A stretch of DNA of 64,000 nt, from contig LNEP01000001.1 in assembly GCA_001464125.1 (NCBI GenBank), positions 186,001 to 250,000 of the forward strand. The letters are read 5' to 3'. Source of the DNA: Betaproteobacteria bacterium Ga0077540 (lineage in GTDB: Bacteria > Pseudomonadota > Gammaproteobacteria > Burkholderiales > Methylophilaceae). Under the pieces are notes generated by a model. The model made no database searches. It was given only the letters and a program-made list of their open reading frames with translations, and was not told the origin of the DNA. Below, piece after piece: positions 47,234 through 57,077 of this stretch (position 1 is the first letter of the stretch; every line of letters starts with the position of its first letter). A program made the position numbers and the translations under genes.

Positions 47234-50200
47234 TTATTGCTTATCTAAAGATTCTTTCTTTTTTTCCTGAGACTCTTTTTTTGATTCTACCTCTTGTGGA
47301 TTATCCCAAGTACCTGTAATCACATAATCTGTAGATGCGATTTTATTAAATGGATCCTTTAGTATCTTCTGCGCAACAAAGGCTGCTGCACCTACAATTG
47401 GCCCACCAGCAAGTGCAGCAAGGGATAAAGAATCACTTACATGCGGTATTACGGATACCTTAAGGTTTTGTGTCTCTGTTTTTAAATTAGTTTCACCTTG
47501 AATTTTAGCTTCAGCTGCAGGGCCGGTCATGTAGAAATCATTGCTGCGCAAAATACCGTTATTTGCGGTAGCTGTTGCGCTAATCTTGTCAAAAGCAAAG
47601 CCCTCGCTAAATAAATCTCTAAAATCCAAGCTGAGCCTTCTAGGTAAGCTTTGCAAGCTGAGTAGTCCAAGTAAGCGACCAACCCCAGGCTGTACTTTTA
47701 CAATTTGACCTTTTTCTGCGTCCAACTTGATGTTGCCACTGAGTCTTGATGTATCAAACTCATGTGGGCTACCGGGCCAGCGTAAAAGGCCAGAGATAGT
47801 GGCTTTGCCGCCTTTCACTGCATCTGGCTGACCAAAACGCTTAAGAGACTTGCCTATGCTTTCTGCCTGAAAATTAAATTTAAGTGCGGTATTAGGATTA
47901 CGTGTCCAGTTTTGCCATGTGCCTTCACCGTTTAATACAAAGTCTGGGTTGCTAATCTTGAGCTTTTGTATTTCCCAGTTATCACCATCTTCAAAGGCAT
48001 TCACTGCGAGTGCACCTAATTTTTTGTCACCTATTTCAAAGTTTTCTACTTCAAGGTCTAGCGCAGGATATTCCTTACTTAAACGTTTGATTTCGTTTTT
48101 ATTGGTCGCATCGGCTTTCTCTGATGATTTTGGAATAATCAAGTTTTTAAGTTTCGCGCTGATTTTCCCATTGCCCTCACTTTGCCAAATAGCATCGCCG
48201 GTAAGCTCTTGGCTTTGAATAGAGAGTGTCAGGCCAGCAGGCGAGGGCCTAGCAGTTGCTTTTAATTGATGCACTTCTCGACTCAGGATTTTTAATGTAC
48301 TTGCAGACACTTCAGCCTGACTTACCCAGCTTGGTAGTGTGCTATTAGCTTGTTGGGTTGAAGTTGATTCGGTATTTTGTTTGAAAAAAGTAAGCCATTG
48401 GTCTACGTCCAATGTGTCGAACTTAGCTCTAAGCGCCAAGCCTTTGTTAAGCGGTATGTTTGCTGAAGTGTTAATCCCAATCTCGCCACGATCAATGACG
48501 CGTTGACCTTCTACATCACTACGCATAATTTTGCCTGAGATTAGGTCAGCGTATTGCAGGTTAATTTCATCGCTGTTCGCTTCTTGCTGATTTTTCTCTA
48601 TGCGTAGCGCCATAATTTGACCCATATCTTTGTTAAATGGGCTTGGCAGATTGATAGACATGCCTACAAGGTTAGAAGTGAAAGTAAAGTCCGCGAGTGG
48701 TTTTTTGATGAGAATGTCACCTTTCCAGTCGGTAGTCCCTTGAAAGGCATTGGCAATTGGGTGTGAGACCAGTTTTTTTATACCAGCATCATTGATTCTG
48801 CCGCTGGCATTGATTTGGATAGTTTTGTCTTTACCAGTATTCAGCGTTAAGCGAGAAGCACCCCCCATGATTTCTGTGCTGATACTCTGCGCAGACAGGC
48901 CATTCTCATTAAAATTCAAGGTGCCATTGATTTTGCTTAGCTCAGGAATACCCACCTCATCATTGGCATACAAAGTCCCATTTTTAATTTGATATGCACC
49001 TGCGTAAGTGGCAGCCTCTAGGTCTTGTAGAGGGATTTTGAGCTCTAGATGTAAATGTGCATCACCCGCAGTTTTAAGCGGCTCTGTAAAGCCCATGGTA
49101 ACTTCTTTTACCGGACTTTCATTTACAAATTTAATACCTTCGCGTATGGGGCCATCTACCTCGCTGGTGATGTTAAGCATCGGCCAATCAGCATCTAATT
49201 GCGGGATTTCTACGACACTGCTCACAATTTTATTGCCAAATACATAGCCTTTATTTGCATTCAGCAACATGCGCTTACCTTCAAACAACATCTGTGTATT
49301 AAGGCCGCGAATCACTGGCCAGCCTGTACCGTACTCAATCAGCGCATCTTGAATTTTTGCGGTGACTTTAAATTGACCTAGCGCAGGGTCAGGTTGATTC
49401 TTTTGATTTACAAATGGGAAATCTGCCAAGCGACCTTTAATAATGACATTAACGTCATCGGCACGTCCTGCTAGGATAGAGGTATCTAGCCAATGTAGTG
49501 TGTCCTCTCCTAATACGATAGGGTAGTAATAGGGTGCAAACTTAGCATTGCCTTGGTTGAATTTTGCATTCAAATCCAAATGTCCGCCCTTGGTGGGGGT
49601 GTGTTCATATTGTGCTTTGATTACGCCACCGATATGCTGATTCTTAACCTGCAGTTTATCCACAAAAATTTTGGTTGTTTGCTGATTTATTTCCCATGTA
49701 ACGTCGCCTTGCATCGTATCTATGGGTACTGGCCAACGTAAAATGTCCTTCAAATCTAACGATGCATCATGCGTATCAAGTTGAATCTCGCCTTTACGCT
49801 CATTCATATCAACATTGCCAGACATGTTGCTAAAGCCAGGCAGCTCTCTAAATGCTTGCACTCCCAATTGGGAGAACTCTGCTGATGCCGAATAATGTTG
49901 TAAGTGATCTAGGTGACCAGAGATCGCGGTTTTTAGTGTATGAATATTACCACTGGGCGATACACCCTCAATCCACTGTAACCACGTAGGTGGTAATGAC
50001 AAATAGGCTGCTGACTCAGCAACTTTGTCTAATTGTATTGATTGTATGGATAAGTAAGCATCCACCCACGGCTTATTGTTTTTGCTACTGGTAACCCATT
50101 CACCATTTGCCGCTTCAACAAGTAATCCTGTATCTAAAGCAAGATTAAATGATTTAACGGTGAGAGTTTGGGTGTTTTTGGATTTTTTTTTCCAGCCCAA

Positions 50201-51127
50201 TAAGCCATCTAGTTTTTTCGCAACTAAGGGTTTGTTATTTGAAGAGTGTTCAATGCTTACGTTTTTTAAATGCACATTTGCATCTACTGCATCTATCTCC
50301 AGCTTTGAAAAGTGTAGGTCTGCCTCAGCATCACCCATGCCACTTTGTAATGGAATGGGGTAATCCACCCATGGACGCCACACCGCGACATCTGTCTTTT
50401 GCAGGGAGGCATGTATATTGCCACGCCAGTTTTGCAAATTAGACATATCACGGCCAATAAAGTAGCCAGACAGATGGATAGGATTGGTCGTACCAATCGA
50501 AGGACGCGCGCTCAGTTGAAATTCATGGCGTCCAAAAAGACTTTTCCAAGCGGAATTGCTGAGCGTTAGATTGAGTGCTTGTAACGAGAGTGGTGGTGCA
50601 TTTCTCATTTCGTCGATATAAGTGACATTTGCATCGCGGATACTCACTTTAGACTGTGCGAGCAGCCAGTTAGCAAAGTCAGGGTTGCCTCTCCCACTTA
50701 AATTGACCCCCGCTAAATAAAATACGCCATCTTTAGAGCGGCGAACAATGAGCTTAGGCGAATATGCCGTGAGTTCTGAGAGCCTGAGGTCGAGTAAGCC
50801 TATACTGAGCCATGACAGCTGCGTGTCAATCTTTTTCAGTGTGAGCGCAGGTCTGTTTTGCTCATCATAAATACTTACTTCTTCCAGGGTGACGCGTGGT
50901 GAAATATGATGCCAACCAGTCTGGATATCGCCGATAGTAATTTTGCGTTGAATGGTTTCACTCGCATAAGCGGCAATGTCATCCTTATATTGTTCAATGT
51001 TTGGAAATACAAAGAAGCGAATAGCCAATATGGCAATCAACACTATCGCAGCGATGAAAATTAAGAGGTAGGAGACCCAGCGAGATAACGTACGGATGGT
51101 CATGAGTGAGAGGCGGGCGTAAGGCAT
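47234..51127 (-). CDS. yhdP: YhdP-type AsmA-like lipid transport protein
   Basis: A 1297-residue protein with one N-terminal membrane helix (WVSYLLIFIAAIVLIAILAI) and a very long beta-rich periplasmic part, then AsmA-like C-terminal strands (SLQSLPRRLSLDFRDLFSEGFAFD). YhdP, with TamB and YdbH, bridges the periplasm and moves phospholipids to the outer membrane. The C-terminal 30 residues are charged (VESKKESQEKKKESLDKQ), which is unusual. The first ATG is at 51127; another at 51103 is possible. Confidence 0.92.
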   Translation of the reverse strand: MPYARLSLMTIRTLSRWVSYLLIFIAAIVLIAILAIRFFVFPNIEQYKDDIAAYASETIQRKITIGDIQTGWHHISPRVTLEEVSIYDEQNRPALTLKKIDTQLSWLSIGLLDLRLSELTAYSPKLIVRRSKDGVFYLAGVNLSGRGNPDFANWLLAQSKVSIRDANVTYIDEMRNAPPLSLQALNLTLSNSAWKSLFGRHEFQLSARPSIGTTNPIHLSGYFIGRDMSNLQNWRGNIHASLQKTDVAVWRPWVDYPIPLQSGMGDAEADLHFSKLEIDAVDANVHLKNVSIEHSSNNKPLVAKKLDGLLGWKKKSKNTQTLTVKSFNLALDTGLLVEAANGEWVTSSKNNKPWVDAYLSIQSIQLDKVAESAAYLSLPPTWLQWIEGVSPSGNIHTLKTAISGHLDHLQHYSASAEFSQLGVQAFRELPGFSNMSGNVDMNERKGEIQLDTHDASLDLKDILRWPVPIDTMQGDVTWEINQQTTKIFVDKLQVKNQHIGGVIKAQYEHTPTKGGHLDLNAKFNQGNAKFAPYYYPIVLGEDTLHWLDTSILAGRADDVNVIIKGRLADFPFVNQKNQPDPALGQFKVTAKIQDALIEYGTGWPVIRGLNTQMLFEGKRMLLNANKGYVFGNKIVSSVVEIPQLDADWPMLNITSEVDGPIREGIKFVNESPVKEVTMGFTEPLKTAGDAHLHLELKIPLQDLEAATYAGAYQIKNGTLYANDEVGIPELSKINGTLNFNENGLSAQSISTEIMGGASRLTLNTGKDKTIQINASGRINDAGIKKLVSHPIANAFQGTTDWKGDILIKKPLADFTFTSNLVGMSINLPSPFNKDMGQIMALRIEKNQQEANSDEINLQYADLISGKIMRSDVEGQRVIDRGEIGINTSANIPLNKGLALRAKFDTLDVDQWLTFFKQNTESTSTQQANSTLPSWVSQAEVSASTLKILSREVHQLKATARPSPAGLTLSIQSQELTGDAIWQSEGNGKISAKLKNLIIPKSSEKADATNKNEIKRLSKEYPALDLEVENFEIGDKKLGALAVNAFEDGDNWEIQKLKISNPDFVLNGEGTWQNWTRNPNTALKFNFQAESIGKSLKRFGQPDAVKGGKATISGLLRWPGSPHEFDTSRLSGNIKLDAEKGQIVKVQPGVGRLLGLLSLQSLPRRLSLDFRDLFSEGFAFDKISATATANNGILRSNDFYMTGPAAEAKIQGETNLKTETQNLKVSVIPHVSDSLSLAALAGGPIVGAAAFVAQKILKDPFNKIASTDYVITGTWDNPQEVESKKESQEKKKESLDKQ

Positions 51128-51257
51128 AGATTTAGAGGCCTATTTTACTGTATTTTCTTACCAGAAATGAAAAGAAAACGTAAAGTTCAGTTAAGGAAGT
51201 CATGCTTTGCTTTAAAATAATGCCTTTTGCCAACTTTGGCTGACTAACGGGTAAATT

Positions 51258-53156
51258 TTGATTCAATTTAAACAGTTAACGCTGACGCGAGGCCCAAAAA
51301 TATTGGTTGAAGAGGCTTCTTTTCAGTTGCATCCTGGGCATAAGGTGGGTCTAACTGGTGCCAACGGTGCTGGTAAATCTTCTTTATTTGCATTGCTACG
51401 TGGAGAACTGCATCCAGAAGTCGGTGATTTGGATATTCCACCGAATTGGACGGTAGCGCATGTGGCGCAAGAAACGCCAGCATTGTCCCAGTCAGCAATC
51501 GATTTCACCTTAGATGGCGATGTGGAATTGCGTGAGATTGAACAAGCGTTATTACATGCAGAAACCGCTCATGCCGGTGAAAAGATTGCAGAGTTACATC
51601 AACGCTTAAGCGATATTGATGGCTACAGTGCTAAAGCACGAGCGGCATCACTGCTGGACGGCTTGGGCTTTACGCAAATGGATTTGGCTCGGCCAGTCAG
51701 TGATTTTTCTGGTGGATGGCGTGTGCGTCTAAATCTAGCACGTGCATTGATGTGTCGTTCAGATTTGCTATTGCTGGATGAACCCACTAACCATTTGGAT
51801 TTGGATGCGGTGATTTGGCTGGAAGGATGGTTGCGTGATTATCGCGGTACTTTATTACTGATTTCGCATGACCGCGACTTTTTGGACAGTGTAGTCAACA
51901 ATATCCTGCATATCGAACAGCAACGATTGACGCTGTACCGTGGCGGCTATAGTGATTTTGAGCGTCAGCGTGCGGAAAAATTAGCATTACAACAAGCGAT
52001 GTTTGAAAAGCAGCAACGCAAAGTCGCGCATTTACATAGCTATATTGATCGCTTCCGTGTACAGGCCACCAAAGCGCGCCAAGCGCAAAGCCGTATCAAA
52101 GCGTTGGAGCGCATGGAAATGATTTCTGCTGCGCATGTGGATTCGCAATTCAACTTTGAATTCCGGCCGCCAGTAAGTGCCCCAGACCCGCTGCTGGTAT
52201 TGGACAACATGGCCATCGGTTATGCGGATAAGCCGATACTCAACAAAGTGCAATTCACTATTCGTCCCGGCGAACGCGTTGGCCTGTTAGGTAAGAACGG
52301 TGCGGGTAAATCTACACTCATTAAAGCGCTAGCAGCTGAACTGCAGCCACTATCTGGTAAACGAGTAGAGGGCAAAGACCTCAATATCGGATATTTTGCG
52401 CAACACCAGTTGGAGCAGTTGCGCCCTAATGAATCACCGTTACAGCACATGCTACGTTTAGACCCTTTAACACGTGAGCAAGAGCATTTGAATTTTTTGG
52501 GGGGCTTTGACTTTAGAGGCGATATGGCACGCGCACCTTGCGCCAACTTTTCAGGCGGAGAGAAATCGCGGCTGGCGCTAGCTTTGCTGATTTGGACACG
52601 TCCTAATCTACTGTTACTAGATGAACCAACCAATCATTTGGATTTGGAAATGCGCCATGCCTTGACCTTGGCGCTACAAGACTATGTCGGCGGTGTGATT
52701 TTGGTTTCGCATGACCGTGCATTATTGCGTGCCAGTTGCGACCGTTTTGTGCTGGTGGCAGAAGGTAAAGCCGACGTGTTTGATGGCGATTTGGACGATT
52801 ATAAAAACTGGTTGGCAACACAAAAGGTACAAGAAGTTGCTGCGAATGTTGTCGAAAAGCCTGCTAAAAAGAATGAGTACGCACAGAATAAAGCAGATCG
52901 CCAAGCACGTATTTTGGCACGCAGACCTCTTTTGAAATCATTAACGCTGGTAGATGAAAACTTGTTAAAGTACCAAACCGAAAAGCAAGGATTGGATGCT
53001 AGCGCGTTAGACGCTACATTGTATGAGCCAAGCCGTAAAGCCGAGTTGCAACAGCATTTGAAACGCCAAGCCGAGCTAGCCGCATTGATTGAGTCCGCTG
53101 AGCTAGAGTGGCTGGCGTTACATGAAGCATTAGAAGCACTTCCCGAAATTCAATAA
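51258..53156 (+). CDS. ABC-F ATPase, YheS/Uup-like
   Basis: A 632-residue cytosolic protein with two ABC cassettes. Walker A motifs are GANGAGKSSL and GKNGAGKSTL; signatures are DFSGGWRVRL and FSGGEKSRLAL; both Walker B boxes read LLLDEPTNHLDL. The linker between them is the ABC-F type (RVQATKARQAQSRIKALERM). There are no membrane helices, so it acts on the ribosome rather than in transport. The start is TTG at 51258, fitting family N-termini (MIQFKQLTLTRG). The C-terminal extension is coiled coil. Confidence 0.93.
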   Translation: MIQFKQLTLTRGPKILVEEASFQLHPGHKVGLTGANGAGKSSLFALLRGELHPEVGDLDIPPNWTVAHVAQETPALSQSAIDFTLDGDVELREIEQALLHAETAHAGEKIAELHQRLSDIDGYSAKARAASLLDGLGFTQMDLARPVSDFSGGWRVRLNLARALMCRSDLLLLDEPTNHLDLDAVIWLEGWLRDYRGTLLLISHDRDFLDSVVNNILHIEQQRLTLYRGGYSDFERQRAEKLALQQAMFEKQQRKVAHLHSYIDRFRVQATKARQAQSRIKALERMEMISAAHVDSQFNFEFRPPVSAPDPLLVLDNMAIGYADKPILNKVQFTIRPGERVGLLGKNGAGKSTLIKALAAELQPLSGKRVEGKDLNIGYFAQHQLEQLRPNESPLQHMLRLDPLTREQEHLNFLGGFDFRGDMARAPCANFSGGEKSRLALALLIWTRPNLLLLDEPTNHLDLEMRHALTLALQDYVGGVILVSHDRALLRASCDRFVLVAEGKADVFDGDLDDYKNWLATQKVQEVAANVVEKPAKKNEYAQNKADRQARILARRPLLKSLTLVDENLLKYQTEKQGLDASALDATLYEPSRKAELQQHLKRQAELAALIESAELEWLALHEALEALPEIQ

Positions 53157-53174
53157 TTTTTAATAGGTATTTGT

Positions 53175-53741
53175 ATGAATGAAATGACGTATTCCCAACG
53201 CTTAAAACTATTACATGCTATTTGTTTGGCAGAAACCTATGACGATGGCGCAAAATCCACCATTGATTTGAACGACTTTGATGCTGTCGATGCAGCACAT
53301 TATTTGTCGAGTTTCCTCACGTTTAAGGCGATTCAAGAGGCAGGGCGTCAGCCAGGGCATGAGTTGCAAGAAAATTTTGATATGTTAAGCGTGTATCAAG
53401 CATATGGTTTATTGCTGTTTGCATTTTTAACCATGCCGCTCACGCAAGAGGACATTACGCCAGATTATCAAACTGCACAAATCACCATTGCAAAGACATT
53501 GTTTGCTGGTATCAGCGATGCACAACTAGTTGAGATTATTGAATCCGGCTTGAATAAATTCAAGCTGATTGGCGATGCAGATGTTGAACACTGGGCGGAG
53601 TTTAGAGAGAACGTGGATAAAGTTACGGTGAGTTATGTGATTGCTGGAACCGATGATGACAGTCCACATGATAAAGATGAGGTATTGCCGATTTTTGGCC
53701 AGTTGCTTAGCCAGTTGTGTGAGGCTTTTGAGCAAGTCTAA
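53175..53741 (+). CDS. Unknown acidic cytosolic protein
   Basis: A 188-residue, mostly helical acidic protein with no signal peptide or membrane helix. No family is recognised. Stretches such as YSQRLKLLHAICLAETY and AHYLSSFLTFKAIQEAGRQP look well folded. It starts 18 bases after the ABC-F gene and is followed by a strong terminator, so it is co-transcribed with it. Confidence 0.65.
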   Translation: MNEMTYSQRLKLLHAICLAETYDDGAKSTIDLNDFDAVDAAHYLSSFLTFKAIQEAGRQPGHELQENFDMLSVYQAYGLLLFAFLTMPLTQEDITPDYQTAQITIAKTLFAGISDAQLVEIIESGLNKFKLIGDADVEHWAEFRENVDKVTVSYVIAGTDDDSPHDKDEVLPIFGQLLSQLCEAFEQV

Positions 53742-53759
53742 CGAGTAATGGATAAACAT

Positions 53760-53790
53760 AAAAAGACCACAGTAATGTGGTCTTTTTTTT
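53760..53790 (+). terminator. Terminator after ABC-F operon
   Basis: AAAAAGACCACA pairs with TGTGGTCTTTTT around GTAA, with a long T-run. It ends the unknown gene and ABC-F message. Confidence 0.9.
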
Positions 53791-53816
53791 TACTAGTATG
53801 GATTTGAGACGTTAGA

Positions 53817-54356
53817 TTAGCTTTTTACATCCGGACGCTGTTTAGGATGACCTCTAAAGCCAGCTGGACGGTGTTCACCACGATGTTTGCTAAATTGCTC
53901 TTTATTTTTTAACGCTTGCTCACGTTGCTCAGGCGTTAAAACAGCCAACACTTTACTTTCTGTTCTGGCGCGATTTAATGCACTATCTTTTTCCAAAGTA
54001 GCTAATTTATCGGCAATCGCTTTAGCTTTGCTTTCATCAAATTGCGCAGCTTGACTCACTTGTCTCAGTTCTAGATGCAATGCGTGACGTTGTTTCATTA
54101 GATCACGTACTTTTGGTGCTTCAGCATAATTCAGCGCAAATATTTTATCTTCTTGCTCTGAACTTAAAGCAATACCATGTAAGTAACGTGGTTGACCAAA
54201 TTCTGGACCGCCCACATGGTGGCGTTTACCATGATGTCCTTTTGTGCAGTAGCCAGATTTTTCGCCATGACTACCTTGTTCTGCAACTGCAATGCCTGTC
54301 GCCGCCAAAGTAATACATGCTGTCGCCAATAATGTTTTGAATGTTGTTCTCATCAT
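53817..54356 (-). CDS. Spy/CpxP family periplasmic chaperone-like protein
   Basis: A 179-residue protein with a signal peptide (TFKTLLATACITLAATGIAVA) and a helical core containing the LTxxQ-type motifs LSSEQEDKIF and LTPEQREQAL. A His/Gly-rich section (CTKGHHGKRHHVGG) after the signal could bind metal. CpxP/Spy proteins bind unfolded proteins and damp the CpxA sensor. It is divergent from a CpxR/CpxA-like pair, with three CpxR-like boxes between, so it fits a Cpx target. AAAGG precedes the paired ATGs at 54356 and 54353. Confidence 0.85.
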   Translation of the reverse strand: MMRTTFKTLLATACITLAATGIAVAEQGSHGEKSGYCTKGHHGKRHHVGGPEFGQPRYLHGIALSSEQEDKIFALNYAEAPKVRDLMKQRHALHLELRQVSQAAQFDESKAKAIADKLATLEKDSALNRARTESKVLAVLTPEQREQALKNKEQFSKHRGEHRPAGFRGHPKQRPDVKS

Positions 54357-54412
54357 TTTACCTTTCAAGAATATGTCTCAATGAAGACGATTGCATTTTG
54401 CGGAAACTACTT

Positions 54413-54494
54413 GTTAAGTGCTGTTAAGGTGGCGTAAAAACATGTAAATATATGGCATCTTTGCAAAAGTATTAGAGGTGTAAAGTTGCGTAAA
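54413..54494. promoter_or_regulatory. Three CpxR-like binding boxes
   Basis: GTTAA-GTGCT-GTTAA at 54413-54427, GTAAA-AACAT-GTAAA at 54434-54448 and GTAAA-GTTGC-GTAAA at 54480-54494. The last two match the CpxR consensus GTAAA-N5-GTAAA exactly; the first is a close variant. The first two are 21 bases apart, about two helical turns. They lie between the Spy/CpxP gene and the regulator genes, so autoregulation and control of Spy are likely. Confidence 0.75.
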
Positions 54495-54556
54495 ACAAGG
54501 ACTTAACACTTGTTAATATAGTGGCTTCATCGCTATGATGGCCATGATGTAACGCT

Positions 54557-54568
54557 CACCTTAAGGTG
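54557..54568. promoter_or_regulatory. 12-base palindrome in regulator leader
   Basis: CACCTTAAGGTG is a perfect palindrome 18 bases before the response regulator ATG. It could be an operator; nothing else supports this. Confidence 0.3.
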
Positions 54569-54586
54569 TTGATATAGAGATTAAAA

Positions 54587-55267
54587 ATGAATAAATTGTT
54601 ATTAACGGATGATGATGTTGAGTTGGTTGGCATGCTCAAAGAGTATTTGCAGCAAGAAGGCTTTGATGTGACAGTTGCACATGATGGCGTGACGGCAGAG
54701 CAATATGTGTTGGCTGGCCATTTTGATTTGATGATATTGGACGTGATGATGCCAGTACAAGATGGCATTCAAACCTTACGAAATATTCGTGCTAATAGCA
54801 CTATTCCCGTGATAATGCTGACGGCCAAAGGGGATAACAATGACAAAATCACCGGGCTAGAACTCGGGGCGGACGATTATGTACCTAAGCCATGTACGCC
54901 AAGAGAGTTGGTAGCAAGGGTGCGCGCGATATTAAGAAGAATACAATCAAATACTTCTCGCACTTATGTGATTGCGGTGGGTGATTTAAAAGTGTGGTCT
55001 TCACAACGACGTGCGGAATGGCAAAATCATGTGCTCGATTTGACCAGCACCGAGTTTAATTTGCTGGAAATCCTTGCGCGGCATGCTGGGGCGGTGGTGA
55101 CAAAAGATGAACTATCATTACAAGCACTTGGTAGGCCGTTAGCCAAATTCGATCGCAGTATTGACGTGCATCTCAGCAGTATCCGCCAAAAAATTGCGCA
55201 ATATTCAGATAACCCTAATGTGATACAAACGGTATATCGCATGGGTTACCAGTTGTTAAAAGACTAA
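54587..55267 (+). CDS. CpxR-like OmpR-family response regulator
   Basis: A 226-residue regulator. The receiver has the phosphorylated Asp52 in LMILDVMMP, the acidic pair Asp9-Asp10 (TDDD) and Lys in MLTAKGD. The DNA-binding part is a winged helix (LDLTSTEFNLLEILARHAGAVV, then DVHLSSIRQKIA). The sensor kinase gene starts four bases after its stop. The neighbouring Spy gene and CpxR boxes make it CpxR-like. Confidence 0.93.
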   Translation: MNKLLLTDDDVELVGMLKEYLQQEGFDVTVAHDGVTAEQYVLAGHFDLMILDVMMPVQDGIQTLRNIRANSTIPVIMLTAKGDNNDKITGLELGADDYVPKPCTPRELVARVRAILRRIQSNTSRTYVIAVGDLKVWSSQRRAEWQNHVLDLTSTEFNLLEILARHAGAVVTKDELSLQALGRPLAKFDRSIDVHLSSIRQKIAQYSDNPNVIQTVYRMGYQLLKD

Positions 55268-55270
55268 CAG

Positions 55271-56680
55271 ATGGGTCGCTTATTCTGGAAGTTCTTTCTT
55301 TTTCTCTTTTTAGCGCAACTTACCACTGCTCTTGGCGTGAGTGCGTTTGTGCTTTTCAATATCACTAACCAAAATCCAAGTATCGACCAGTCACCTATCA
55401 GTCAGGCATTGATAGATGCAGCACAATCCACGTTGCAATTAGGCGGTATACCAGCAACTAAGAAGTTGCTAGAGCAATGGGAGTCGCAACGTTTAGCACA
55501 CCGTGTGTATGTCGTGGATCGCAATGCGCAGGATGTGCTGCACCGTAAGGTAGACGCTACTTGGCTCAATGCAGCGCGTGACTCTATTAAATCGAAGGTG
55601 CAAGACAGTGTTGCGCAAGTGACATTAAGCAATCAACAATCATATTTAATGTTTGTTGTCTCTACCCGGGCCAATAGAGCACGTGCTGGTATACCGCCAC
55701 CACCACCTGGGCTTGAGCATGAACGGCCTTCAGACTTCAAGCGATTTGAGCGCTCCAATACACTGTTTAAAATCATTGCTAAATTCCCCGTCAAAGGTTT
55801 GTTGATAGGTACTTTGGCCAGTGCATTGTTTGCGGCAATTCTAGCTTGGTATTTCTCCAAACCAATCAATACCTTACGGTTGGCGTTTGAACGCGCTGCT
55901 AGTGGTGACTTGAATACTGCGGTGGCCGACAAAATGGGTGCGCGTAAAGACGAACTATCAGATTTGGGTCGTCATTTTGATCATATGGCCAGCCGACTCA
56001 GTGCGCTGCTGCAAGGGCAAACACGTCTATTGCATCACGTATCGCACGAATTACGCTCACCCCTGGCGAGAATGCAAATGGCGCTGGGTTTGGCATTGCA
56101 AAATCCGCAGCGTGCCGAGAGTTCTTTGCACCGCATTGAGTTGGAAGCCGAGCGGATGGATAAGATGATAGGTGAGTTATTAGAGTTATCACGCTTCGAA
56201 TCTGGCATGGTAGAGCTTAAGAGGGAACCTTTTATCCTTAACGAATTACTGGATATGATTGTAGAAGATGCAGCGTTTGAGGCATCACATAAGCGTATCC
56301 GCATCGCGTTGAACGCACAGCAAACCATGCAAGTTTCTGGGCAGCAAGATTTAATGCACAGAGCCATTGAAAATGTGGTTCGCAACGCTGTGAAATATGC
56401 GCCAAACGACTCAATTGTTAATATTGATTGTAAGGTCATTGCAGCAACTAAATCGATTGAGATAATCATTACCGATCAGGGTGCAGGTGTGCTTGAAACA
56501 GAGTTAGAAGATATTTTTAAACCTTTTGTTAGAGGTCACTCTGGTAGCCAAGTTGTCGGTCATGGTGTGGGTTTGGCGATTACCAAACAAGTGATTGAGG
56601 CGCATGGCGGTAAAGTCTGGGCTGCCAACCTAAAACCATACGGATTTAGCGTCACCATGACTATTCCACAATGGTTCTAG
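55271..56680 (+). CDS. CpxA-like sensor histidine kinase
   Basis: A 469-residue membrane kinase. The first helix (about 4-30) is followed by a periplasmic domain of about 145 residues, a second helix (about 176-198, GLLIGTLASALFAAILAWYF), HAMP, and the phosphorylated His in HHVSHELRSPLARMQ near residue 260. The ATPase domain has NVVRNAVKYAP, DQGAGV and GHGVGLAITKQ. The periplasmic end is Pro-rich (AGIPPPPPGLEHE). It should sense envelope stress and phosphorylate the regulator encoded just before it. Confidence 0.93.
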   Translation: MGRLFWKFFLFLFLAQLTTALGVSAFVLFNITNQNPSIDQSPISQALIDAAQSTLQLGGIPATKKLLEQWESQRLAHRVYVVDRNAQDVLHRKVDATWLNAARDSIKSKVQDSVAQVTLSNQQSYLMFVVSTRANRARAGIPPPPPGLEHERPSDFKRFERSNTLFKIIAKFPVKGLLIGTLASALFAAILAWYFSKPINTLRLAFERAASGDLNTAVADKMGARKDELSDLGRHFDHMASRLSALLQGQTRLLHHVSHELRSPLARMQMALGLALQNPQRAESSLHRIELEAERMDKMIGELLELSRFESGMVELKREPFILNELLDMIVEDAAFEASHKRIRIALNAQQTMQVSGQQDLMHRAIENVVRNAVKYAPNDSIVNIDCKVIAATKSIEIIITDQGAGVLETELEDIFKPFVRGHSGSQVVGHGVGLAITKQVIEAHGGKVWAANLKPYGFSVTMTIPQWF

Positions 56681-56687
56681 ATATCAC

Positions 56688-57077
56688 TTAATCAGTTTTA
56701 CCCACAACATAATACCAAGCGTCGGTATACACAAACTCACTGATTTCATGCAAACGTTCAGCTCGCATACCGCCTATTTTATAGCGTGCAATAAACTCCA
56801 CAATCGCAGTAGTTGGACTAGTGGTCTCTGCACGTATCACCTTTAGTCCCAGCCACTTCATATTATCTTGCGATAAATCTAAAGTGTCTGGGCGGGTATC
56901 AGGATGCCAAGTCGCTAAAAGATAGGGCTCAAGACGCAGCATATACGCAGAGTAGCGTGACCGCATTAAGGCTTCAGCAGTGGTGGCTAGATGTCCTTGG
57001 TGTAGAGGTTTGCAGCAGCTGGCATAGCAAAGACCTGAACCACACGGGCATTCGCTAGACGTTGCACTTGCCTTCAT
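56688..57077 (-). CDS. YchJ family protein with SEC-C zinc motif
   Basis: A 129-residue protein. The N-terminal SEC-C-like zinc motif is ECPCGSGLCYASCC, followed by PLHQGHLATTAEALMRSRYSAY, the typical YchJ signature, and an NTF2-like fold. YchJ's role is unknown. The gene start overlaps the preceding glycosyltransferase by four bases, so it is the last gene of that operon. Confidence 0.9.
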   Translation of the reverse strand: MKASATSSECPCGSGLCYASCCKPLHQGHLATTAEALMRSRYSAYMLRLEPYLLATWHPDTRPDTLDLSQDNMKWLGLKVIRAETTSPTTAIVEFIARYKIGGMRAERLHEISEFVYTDAWYYVVGKTD

